The notes under the pieces: generated by a model
What the model saw: only the letters and a program-made list of their open reading frames with translations
What the model was told of the DNA's origin: nothing
The model's database searches: none
Program-made: the position numbers and the translations under genes
Part shown: piece by piece, positions 32,752 to 44,700 of the stretch
How the letters are laid out: each line of letters starts with the position of its first letter
How positions within the stretch are numbered: the stretch's first letter is position 1
NCBI GenBank assembly: GCA_030062745.1
Contig: CP099848.1
Location: 20,013,081 to 20,077,080 of the forward strand
DNA length: 64,000 bases
Reading direction: 5' to 3'
Source: Capitulum mitella
Lineage: Eukaryota; Arthropoda; Thecostraca; Pollicipedomorpha; Pollicipedidae

Positions 32752-35700
32752 CTGTGGACCACCCGGCACCAGTGAGCAAGGTCACGGACACGCCGCGGCC
32801 GCGCAGTGCACCTCTGACACGAATCGGCGAACACCCCAGGGCCAGGGATAAACGACACCGTGTAGCACCGACGCCCTCTTCGCCGAATGTGGTCCGTGCA
32901 GAAAGGCAACGGTAAACCAGAACCGACTGACGCTATTTAAGGCGCAGACAACATGCCGTTTGATGAGAACACGGAAACTGACTGACTAAGATGCTGTTTT
33001 GGGTTGATGACGCACACACGACCCCTAAGAAAAACGCCACTGTGGTCTGCGGTGTTTTTCCGGGACAGATGCAACTCCCAAAGCGGTGGCAGCCCGTCCA
33101 ACCTTGTAGCGGTCGCAGAGGATCTGCCAGTTCTGCTTGTAGAAGTCCCAGGTCAGGTCACGGCCTAGCCGGTTCGAGGAGACCGATATCATGACGAACA
33201 CGGACTCCTGTGCCCGAACGTCGTCCTGCCAAACCCACACGCACGCATTACTCTCACACTTGACAATGCACTGAATACTCGGCCCGCCCAACGACTCGGA
33301 ACGTTGATCACACCGGGAGCACACAGGGAGTGTCACACGCCGGGAACCGTTCATACGCGGCACAACTGGACACTTTGGAAGGTTTCCCGGGAGCACTCGC
33401 AGCGGGGTCAGGCGAGTATGTGTTCCACAGCAAACGCCTGTATTTGGCCCGAGACCAAACAGGTCGGCCGGTCAACGGGAGGCCGTGTTGCTGAGCTGCA
33501 CGGCACGATAAACATTCTCCCGAGGAATCCCGAGGCGTCTAGAGCCAAAGTACACAGTTTCTGGAAAACAGACCAAAAGTGCCAGGTATTTGTGGGCCGC
33601 TGAGGTGATGCGACCACGATCTGGACAAAAAATACGACTCTGCATGGAATCCAAACCCAACGTTATCCACTTCAAGATATTAGGGCTGGAAAAAAGACAA
33701 ACACGGACAAATCCCGCCTGAGCCTTAGGCAACTACGAAATGAGCGATTCAGCGACGCAATTTGCACTTCAGAGCCTCATCGTCATTCGACGAAATCTAA
33801 CGACGCTTGGTCCCCCTGCTGCTGCAGGCCACCACTATCGCAATATCCCTCCCACCCCTTTCCCTCGAGACCGCACCCCTGGCCAGCACACCCACCGACA
33901 GGGCGAACTCGAGCACGTTGGACAGCAGCTGCACGTCCGGGATGGAGCCGAGCGCGTGCGCGATCCTGTTCTTCTCCTCGTGCATCTCGGCCTCCCGGTA
34001 CAGCTGGCGGAGAGGCGCAGGCCAAGTCAGTTCCCACAGTCCGGCCGGCCGGCGAACCACGGCAGTCCTCACAGCAGCGTCAGACTCAACCGGCCAATTC
34101 CCAGACACACCTCGACACCACTGCCGCCCAGAAGACATGAATAAAAACGTCCTGCATCTTTTGCAAGCCAATGCAGAGAACGAACTCAACAACAGACCGC
34201 ACCATCCCCTCGGCGTGTCAAAGTTCTTATGATATGCAAACACGTACCGTGCGGTCCGCACAGCAATGCTTTCTCTGAAATCTCGAAACTCATCCCCGTA
34301 GGCTGTCACCAACGGCTTTCTCCACAGCAAACACCGCCATCGACAGGCGACCAAACGACGGATTCCACTACCACCGACACGTCCGCTTCGTTCCCTCCTC
34401 GACGTGTCGAGGCCCACCTTGAGCATCAAGGCGTACTCGTCCTTGCCGCCTCGCTTCAGGACGGCCCGGTAGGCGGCCGAGCGGAGGTCGGCGTGCAGCA
34501 CGCCGTCACCGTCCAGGTGCGCGCGGAACAGCCGCTCCGCCTCGGCCATCACCGGCTCGTCGTCGAACGACACCAGGTGCGCGATCACCAGCGGCCGCAG
34601 CAGCGTCGTCATGTGGCCTGCGGGCGGGGCAGGTCAGGTCACGCCCGGTCAGGCCAGGTCAGGTCAGGAGTGGCTTCAGACGACCACCCTGGGCCTAAAG
34701 GTGCGGCGCACTATTAACACCCGGTCACTTGGCTTAAAGTAACGGGCAAAGCGACAAGGTGGTCAGCTCAGGTGACGAGCAAGCACAGCGGTTTGTGCAT
34801 CCTGAGGCACGAGACAGCGCAAGGCCTGACTAGCAGCAGGTTCATCCTGTGACCCCAAGGGGGGAGGAGGCGGCTAGGTCAGGCCAGGTCACGCCATCAG
34901 AAGTCAGCAGGATGCCAGAGAGACCCGGACCGGAACAGCGCTGAGACCGGGCAATGCATGGCGGGTAGGGCACAGCCAGTTTAGCTCCGCCGCAGGAACC
35001 GCAGGAAACGACTGAGTCAGAGTCTGGGATGGCTGTGGTTTACGCTAATTACGAATCCCAAGATCATGCCATACCAAGAAAACGCCAAAAAGAAACCCGA
35101 AGTCAAGGGAGCTCAGACCTTAAGACGGGATGCACGCAATCGGCTCAAGGCAGTGGATATCTCGGTGAGAAAGAATAGTCGTCGCGCCACGTAAGATCAG
35201 CGTGGCTAGGCGCGGTCCATTCCACGTCCGGTACGTCACGAACGATGGTCGGGCTGGTCCACGTCACAGTCATTCAGGTGGACTTAGCCCGGTGATGTCG
35301 AGCTGAGCCGGTTGAGCTCAGGTTACGTCAGAGCATAGGTCAAGTCGTTTCAGCGGCCTCAGCACGGCAGAACAGCGCGCTAGTTAAGGTCCGGTCGGAC
35401 AGGTACGGTCTGGGCGTGTCTGTCAGGAGCACTCAGTCGCCGTACTGCTGGTACCAGCCCAACCGAACGCGGAGGGAAAAAGTCCGGTCAGGTCAGGTCA
35501 GGCTAGGTCAGACCAGATGACTCAATCTAGCCGTCCTGCCGGTGTCAAGAGAGCCAGCCGTTGGCAGACTATGTCACGTCACGCCAGGTCAGGTCAGGCC
35601 GGGCTAGGTCAGGTCTCTCGCCGTCCTGCTGACGCCAGCCGACCCAGCCCTGAAGAGAACACGTCAGGCCAGATCAGGTCAGGACAGGTCATTCACTCTT

Positions 35701-38700
35701 GGCCAGCCCATCCAGTCGTAGGTGCACCACGTCAGGTCAGGCCAGGCCAGGTCAGGTCAGATCAAGCCAGGTCAGATCAGGTCAGACCAGGCCAGGTCAG
35801 GTCGGATCAGGTCAGGCCAAGCTAGGCCAGGTCAGACCACTTACTTTCGCCGTCCTGCTGGTGCCAGCCGAGCCGGCCGTGGATGGACTGCAGCAGGCGG
35901 CGGCAGTAGCTGTGGTACGGGTCCAGCAGGTCGGTGTGCTGCAGCAGCGGGCGCAGCCGGCGCAGGCAGCTCAGCAGGCACGACCACACGGTGAACTCGT
36001 CCTCGTCACGGAACGACGCCGCCAGACGCAGGAAGTCCACCGTGCCGGAGTCGCCCGCCTGGACCTGCGGCGGCCGGCGGCGGCGGCGTCACCGACGGCG
36101 GCCGGCGCGGACCAGCGGCTGCCCGTGACGTTCGGAACGCTAATGGACACTCCGAGTGATCCTAACACGATCCGAATGGGCGGACTAAATTTCGGGTATG
36201 GGCTACAAGATCATGAAAGTTGTCAGCGCAGACAACACAAGATATGCAGCAGCTGCCGCACTTTGTCGCTATAGACCTCAAAATGGAACTGTGTATACAC
36301 AATACAAGCCTGGAGACACGCTGCAGCCAGGAGCAACAGGAACAACCCGTTCTGGAGGAGAGTCAAAAGACTGCCGCGGCGTCTCCTGTTGTGGCAGTTT
36401 GCCAACGCAGAGGACAATACAGCAGTCTGCCGTCGCCAGCCCTACAGCCAGTGATTTACGAGTCAGCAACTATGTGCAGCTTTGAAAAGGCTTCCGGTCG
36501 TTACGCTATTCCTGTCGTCGCCAGCGCGGCTTTAAGGAGTGTCGACTGCTACGTCGTTGGGCGGAGATCCCGTCTGCGCCGAGGACGCCGCGCCGGCGGG
36601 CCGCAGAACTCACCAGAGCGAAGAGGTCGTCCACCAGGCCGTTACGGTCCAGCGGCGGCATCACCTTGCTGGCGATGGCCGACTTGAACTGCTCCAGCAT
36701 CTCCGGCGGGTACTGCACTCTGCGACCGGCCGCGGTCACGGTCGTCAGCGTCCGGCGACGGACGGCGCCGGGGCACGCGGACACAGACGGCCGGACGCCG
36801 GCCGCCGCGTCCCGGAGAACGCGACACGACACAATGCACACATCGATACAGGCCGCCGGGTGTGACGAGTGCACAACAACGGCGTCCGTCTGCCGACCTG
36901 TCTATCGTTTGTGTGATCGACTACGGTGTACGAGCTGGTATGGTCAGACACGTGCCTGGACCACGACCGCCTCATGTCCTGACAGAGACAAGCCGCGCCG
37001 ACGTGACGAAACACTTACTCCGGTCAACTCAGAATACCACGCGTACCTGTCCGTACAAGGATAACCAGCATTCCACCAGGATCCAGGCACGTGTCTGGAT
37101 ATAGCACGGCAAGGTACGGTGTAGTACGATGTGGTACGGTGACAAGAGTTTCTATTTCACTTGCACGTCCGTTCTGTTTGCTTCAGATGATTCCTGCTGT
37201 CTGTGCGTCGATCGTTCTTGTGCGGGAGATGACACGGGTAGCGCCGGCAGGCCGGCAGAGCGCGCTTACCTGTAGAAGCCGACCGAGCCGGGGTTGAGCT
37301 TGACCCAGTCGGTGGGCGAGATGTTCTCCAGGCGCACCTCGGTCGTCTTGGACGACATGATCACCTTGTGGATGGCCTCGGACGGCGACTTGCTCGAGCT
37401 GAACGACAGCGGCACCATCCACATCTGGTCGTCATCTGGAGACGCGGGTCACGTCGCAACGTGGCGTCATCAGCGCCGGCATACCGCCAACGGAGGCCAG
37501 TACGGCGCATCAGACCAGGACACCGCCACCGGTCACAGGCGAACGCTAAGTGCCATTCCTGGCCGGCACGCAGGCTAACAAGATGGCTAACACACACATA
37601 CGGACTGAATACCAAACATCCATCCACCGTATAAAATCAGGTTATCTCCCCAGGATGGCCTTCCCTGGTGCGGAGCCCATCCCCCAGCGGCTTCTTTTCA
37701 AGCGCCCGCTCGACATTACAATGCAGGCCGTCAGCAGGCGACGACAGGTGTCGCGCGGCGTTACCATGGCGACGTAAGTGGCCGACAGCGCCGGCTGTCA
37801 GCTCGACAACGGATCGTGATCGACGACCGCCATGGCACGCCGCCCCCCGCTCACGACGGCCGGCCCTCTGACGCAACTGGACCTCGCCAGGCGGCCCAAT
37901 GCACCGGTCAGTGGCTTATCGGAGTTGCCGTTTCGGTGAGCGGCAGGTGCGCTGAATATCGACCGCTGCCGGCCGCCGCCGAGCCCGGCGGCGGCCGGCC
38001 TCTGTGGCCGGCACGCCGCCGCCCGCAGACCCGGCGAACCCTCCCCCCTCCCCGGCAGGGACCAGCGCGGCACGTGGCAGCGAGCCACGGCTCAGACGCT
38101 CCGCCAGACTGCGCCTCGCCCGGGCAGGGAGAGCTCGCCGGCCGGACCGTGTCACCGAACTGGCCGGCTGAGCCACTGCATCCTGCACTGCATCCTCCGG
38201 CCCTGACCCAGAACACCGTCCGCACTCGGTCCCGCAGCCCGACGGATCTGTCTAGGACTGGTCCGCTGCCAAGAGCCAAGACTGGCTGAATCCATCAGAG
38301 CAGCCTACACCGGAACTTCATCAGCTATGTGTCCTAAAGCCCATAAAACTGGTTAAGCACGTATTTTTTCAGAAGACCCTCCCCTTTTCTTCCCCTCTCT
38401 CCATCCCGTCTCCCCAACCTGCCCTGTGAGCGTCGCTAAGCTGCTTGCCGACGATTTCAACTACCATGGTCCTCGTCCTACAGTGTGCTTGTGACGAATA
38501 GGTTTCAAGATGTTAATATTCTTTTTACGTCAGGAGTGTTACTTACCAGCGAATAACCCTCCTGACACGGGCCGCGACCCCCAAAATACCAATGCCATGA
38601 TATTAGGGTCATGCCGCGTTGCAGTGTCCACACCATTCGTCGCGGACGAAACATATCCTCGACAACCGTACCTCCCCTGGTGACGGCTCCCCTGCAAACC

Positions 38701-41700
38701 GGCGCGGCGTCGCCACCCCGTCCCCTCACGGCCCGGCCATACCGTCTGGCTTGCCGTCGGCGAGACAGCGCCGCTGGCAGGCGGTGATGACGCGGGCCGA
38801 GCCCTCCTGGCGCTCCGAGACGCGCACGACCGGGTACCCCGTCTGGCGGGTCCACGACGACATGACGTCCGCCACCGGCTTGCCGCTGACCTCCTCCAGC
38901 GCCGCCCACAGGTCCTCGGTGAACGTGTTGCCGAACTGGTGTCGGCGCAGGTACAGGTTCATGCCGCGCTTGAAGTCCTGCCGCCGGAAGAGCGCGGAGC
39001 TCGCTTCATCACGTGCCAGCACGGTTTTATTCACACTCATGACGTCATCCTTCGCCGAAGAGACTTTCATGGGCCGGTAGTTAAGCCCATTTTATCGACC
39101 ACATTTGCCGGAAACCCCACTCAGGATACCGGTAATGAATGTAGGTTTTCTGCTGGGGCAGATGATGCCACAAACGAATGGAAACTTAGTATTTTTAGCG
39201 GCAGGCAATCAGACAATTACCGAGCCGACCAATGACGTCAATTAAAACCGCAATCATTAAACCAAGGCCAGCCGAGATAATCCACGTTCGAGGTTCGGTA
39301 ACATGGGCTACAGAGTACAATAAAGCCGCAGTCAGCGATGATCTAAGCAGATAGACGGGGTGCCAGCGCCGCTGTGGGCGGCGGAGTAGGGCAAGTCCCG
39401 GATGGTGAGGGGTGGCTCAGTTCCGATTCCCGCGTCACGACGAAGACGACGCTGATCCGCAGCCGCCGGACCCTCGGCCAAGGCCTCAGCCATCACGCGG
39501 TTACGGCCCCGCCGACCCGATGATTGGCGGCACTGCACCGAGCCAGAAGCCGGGGCCTCTGCGGGGAAGGTGTGGCAGACCAATGCTCGCGTCCACCCAC
39601 AGACGCCGACCGCAGAAGCAGTTTCCTCCAGTGTCGTGTTCGTGGCGCGCTGCACGCACGGCAGAGCCAGGCACCGGCCCAGTCAGTAGTGGAACGAGAG
39701 GCGGCACTCGCCTCGTGGCCCAGGAACTCGTGCAGCATGCGGATGACGCAGGCGCCCTTGTCGTAGCTGATGCCGTCGAAGATCTCGTCCACCTCGGCCG
39801 GGTTGCTGACAGGAACCTCGATCGGGTGAGACGTCCTGCGACAGGCCGAACGGGCGTCAGCGCACCGTCCTCCGCTTCAAGACACCCCCGAATCTGTCGT
39901 CGGGACGCGACCTTTGCACAGGCAACAACTTCAACGGGTCCGTAAAACTGCCGAACGTCGGCCCCTGGAGAAAACAGTCGCCGGTTGCCCGGCAGTGCGA
40001 AACTCTCGCCGGGGCTTAGCTTCGCACTGTCCACCTTCGCTGCTGAGCCCGTGCAAAGGCACGTCCAGTCTACGTGCCACACAGAGCCGTCAGATCTTTG
40101 TCTTACCATGCAACGCCGCGACGTCACGCGAACTGCCGTGTTGTTGCTAATTCGCATCCTTGAAATGCAACGAAGGTTTCGCGGGTACAGACAGTAAGCA
40201 GACACGATTTTCACGACAAGAAGCTGCAACAATAAGCTTCTGTATCATTGGCTCCCAAACATGTCCCTATGCATGCAGTGAGTGCTTGCTCAGCACAACC
40301 GCAGCCCAGACCAACACACGCTAACATTCAGCATCACTTCCGCCCTGGAGGCGCCTACAAACGTACCCCAGACGGCGTGGCGTGGTCTCGGACAATCCCG
40401 CGTCTCGCCTCGTCCTCGTCGGGATCCGCCGGCGCCCAGCGGGGACGGAACACGTGGCAGGCCGCCCCGCCCGCGCCGTCGCCGGCGCCCTCACCTGAGT
40501 GAGTCCGTGGCCAGGGCGCCCATGTAGCACTCGGAGACGAACTGGTTCCAGATCTTGTAATGCGGGAACAGGTAGTCGGTGCTGAGGTACATGGCGAACT
40601 CGGCGTAGCCCTCGTTCAGCCACAGGTGAGTCCACCACTCCATGGTGACCAGGTTGCCGAACCACATGTGCGCCAGCTCGTGGCCCACCACCTGGGCGCA
40701 GAACTGTCGGCGCGCCGTCGACGTGTTCACCGGGTCCACCAGGATGCACGTTTCGCGGAACGTCACCAGGCCCCAGTTCTCCATGGCACCTGGCGGCGGC
40801 GCGGCGGTCCCGTCAGACGATACCCACCGGCTCAGGGACGCCCCACGAGCTAAACGCAGTCAGGAGCCAAAATGGGCTGCGTTTGACAACGTTAACGAAA
40901 GCACGTAGCACGTCAAATCGAAAACACATCGCGGGGAGTCATTTGGTTCTGTTAACGATGAAAAATCCCAAGCACCTACTGTCCTAATCGTGCATTTCAA
41001 ATGAAAACACTGGCGGTAAGAACGCACTCTAATCCTCTACCTCGTGAGTCATAATGAGCATTCCCTTTACAAATTCCAAGGCGATATCTTACAACAAAAA
41101 TGCTGGACTATAATTTTCTCACCACCTGGACCGCACATGGTTTCCCCGTACCGACATTTTTTCCGACGACGCGCGCGCGTGCAACTACAGGGAAAGCCAA
41201 GTCTGCAGATTAGCCAGACTCGCGCTGTGTGAATCCCCCGAAGCTCTGGACCGACGCAGTACCGGCAGATGCGGCCGGACGAATTAATAAACTGTGTCGT
41301 CTGCGACCTCGCTAGATGCGACGACGCGAACGTCGTCCATCTGCGTCCAACAGACCGTCTGGGATTTCTCACAGTCGCTTGTGCATGCAATATGAGGCCT
41401 TTTGGACCGCCCCGGCCACGTGGAGTCTTCTCAGCCCCAGCGCGCCGCCACGTGATGCCACGTGTCCGAACGGGCAATCCCGTGCGACACAAAATCCCCA
41501 ACGTGTTTTCGCCAAACAGCTCTTGGGGCATCCCAGGGATCCGAAGCCCGTAATTCTGAGCCGACAACGGGCAGTAAACTCGTCAGGGCGGTAAAACCAA
41601 CCGCTTACTCTAAAACCCACTTCGTACAAAGCCCACACGACTGAGAGCCAAAAATCAAGCACCTCCGTCCCATTGTCTCTCGCCAGACCCCCCGACGGCG

Positions 41701-44700
41701 TGACGAGAAGCGCCCGGAGAGACACCTGTCGGGCGCCGGCGGCCGAAAACCCGCCAACTGCGCGGCGATATTATCTTGCAGGCGTTCCGGTTTGCAGAAG
41801 TGGCCTGTCTCCGCGGCTCAGCCGGGTTCCGGAAGTTTTTGTGGGATACCATTGACATCACGCGGCGCTATCGGGGCCGATCGGCCGGCCGGGCGGCGGG
41901 TTCGCAGGCGGCGGCCGGCAGACGGCGAGGCGCGCCGTCCCGGCTGCTGCCTGCGCGTCCCGCCGGCGGCCGAGGGCTGGGCGCCGGCCGGGCGCGCGCG
42001 CTCACCGGACGCGAAGTCGGGGATGGCGATCAGGTCCATCTTGGGCAGCGGGTAGGCGGTGCCGAAGTAGCCCTTGTAGTACGGCAGGATCTTGGCGGCG
42101 CAGTCCAGCGCGAACCGGCCCTGGCGGGCAGGCAGAGCCGGCGTGAGGCGCCGAGTCGGTCCGCCGAGCCAGCGCCCGCACAGGCCGCCTGACCGGAGCC
42201 GACCGTACCGGAGGTACGGCCGCACTGTACCGCAGCTATGGCGGATACGGCCGCACTGTACCGCAGCTGTGGCGAATACGGCCCGACTGTACCGCAGCTG
42301 TGGGGGATACGGCCGCACTGTACCGCAGCTGTGGGGGATACGGCCCGGCAGGACCGCAGCTGTGGCGGATACGGCCGCACTATACCGCAGCTGTGGCGGA
42401 TACGGCCCAGCAGGACCGCAGCTGTGGCGGATACGGCCGGACTGTACCGCAGCTGTGGCGGATACGGCCCAGCAGGACCGCAGCTGTGGCGGATACGGCC
42501 GCACTGTACCGCAGCTATGGCAGATACGGCAGCACTGTACCGCAACTGTGGCGGATACGGTCGGAATGTACCGCAGCTGTGGCGGATACGGCCCGACTGT
42601 ACCGCAGCTGTGGCGGATACGGTCGGAATGTACCGCAGCTGTGGCGGATACGGCCGGAATGTACCGCAGCTGTGGCGGATACGGCCCGACTGTACCGCAG
42701 TTGTGGCGGATACGGCCCAGCGGGACCGCGGCTGTGACGGGGACGGTCGGAGTATACCGCAGCTGTGGCCGATAGGCCGGACTGTACCACGGCTGTAGTG
42801 GATATGGCCGCACTGTCCCGCGGCTGTGGCGGGGACGGCCCGGCAGGACCGCAGCTGTGGCGGATACGGTCGGACTATACCGCAGCTGTGGCCGATAGGC
42901 CGGACTGTATCACGGCTGTAGTGGATATGGCCGCACTGTCCCGCGGCTGTGGTGGGGACGGCCCGGCGGGACCGCAGCTGTGGCGGGGACGGCCCGGCCA
43001 GAGCGAGGCCGGCAAACCCCGCGTGGGCGACGGGTCCGCGTGTACCCGGACTAAGCCGATTCACATCCTCTTTCCATATACAGTGCGCATTTTTGCGCGA
43101 CGGCGCCTAATCGTGATAAGTTATACAGGCTAAAGAATCAGGAAGCTGAAATGTCAGATGTGGCGTCAGGCGAATGTCGGTTTTTAGGCCGACGGACTTT
43201 CTCGACCACTTCCTGGCCACAAACACAGGCAAGCATTTTCCCACGTCCCAATCGCTTCACTGAAAACTACTACCCCGAACAAAAGGCGTCAGTGTACACG
43301 TCGCACGACCACCAGCTTCATTCAACCCACACCCGAGTACGTTCTGACGCCAAGTTGAGCTCGATCCGCAGACCCGGTCCGGCCGCGCGCCACAGCAGGG
43401 TCGTACCTGCTCGCTCTTGCCGAGCGGGGTGTAGACGCGGATGCGCACGCCGTCCTCCGAGACGGTCTCGATGTGGTCGAACTCGCCGACCACGCAGGCG
43501 ATGATGTACGTGGACATGACGGGCGTCGTCTCGAAGTGCACCACCTTGAGGTCGCTCCGCTCGGCGTGGTCCTCCTCCCGCGCCACCGGCTGCGGACGGG
43601 ACGGCGCCGGCGCGTGAGCGGTGGACGCCGGACAGCGGGCTCCGTGACCGGGCGCCGGACACCGGCAGACCGTGCCACATCTGACGGACGAACCCTCAGC
43701 CCCGAGCGGTTACCGCTACCCGGCAAGTCGCCCGCGGCCGCCGGCGTGAGAGGCTGCGACGCGAAATGACCCTGGCAGTCGAGGGCGTAGTTAAAACCCA
43801 TACGACACGTTCGTCGGCAATAAACCAACCAGCCACCGCCTGGCCCGGGCACGCGCGCATCACCGCGGTCTGACGGTGGCGGCAGCATTCCGGCTGCCGC
43901 GGAATGAAGACGTCGTCCGCCCGGCGACCTTCGGGCCGCGGAAATCTGCATGACAAACAACGGAACACCCGTGCTAACGGACGCTGTCACCGGGAGCGGC
44001 AGCACATACAGGCAAACACATTTCAGGCGTCAAAGACAGGCTGCAATCGCAGCGGACCCTGGAATAAACCAAAGGAAATAAAGAGACGGCATTGTCACAC
44101 CCCGAAACAAAGCGAGCCGTGCAGCCGTGGCGCCACGTTCGGCTATCCCCTAAATCTCGCCCCGATGTGCATTTAACCCGGCACCCAACGCATCTGCTGC
44201 CGCCACCTAGCGTCGTGTCGTGCCTGCCGGACGCGCCGGCGAGGGACCGCAGTTACCGTGCCCTGCTCTGGCCGGCGATGCCAGCAGCGGCGTGCCGGCC
44301 GGCCGCGGCTGCGGCCGAGGCCGGCCGGCCGGCCGGCGCCGTTGAGCGGCGTGCCGGCCCCGCGGCGGTGCCGCGGCCATGCTGCGCCCTGGCGCCGTCA
44401 CGTGGAGCGGCGCCGACCCGGAACTGCCCCGGCCGCCGATGACACGGCGCCGACCGGCCGGCCGGCGACGGCGGCAGGCGCGCGGCCTCGACCTTCACGG
44501 CCCATTGCGGCCGCGCTGCTGCATGGCGATGCCGCTGCCGGCGGCCGGTCCGGGCGGCCCGCGGCCGTACCACGCGCCGCCGGCCCCGCCGCGGCGTCCC
44601 CGTCACGCCGCGCCGGCCGGCAAAAGCCGAGAGATGGACGCGGGCGCCGGAGTCGGACGGGGACAAAAACTGTCCGCCGGGGGCGGCGGACGGTGAGACG

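Noticed and set aside
41818-43064. Several 90-344 codon frames on both strands with periodic peptides
   Set aside because: All are by-products of the stop-poor 31-bp minisatellite; only the exon 5 part matches a real protein.
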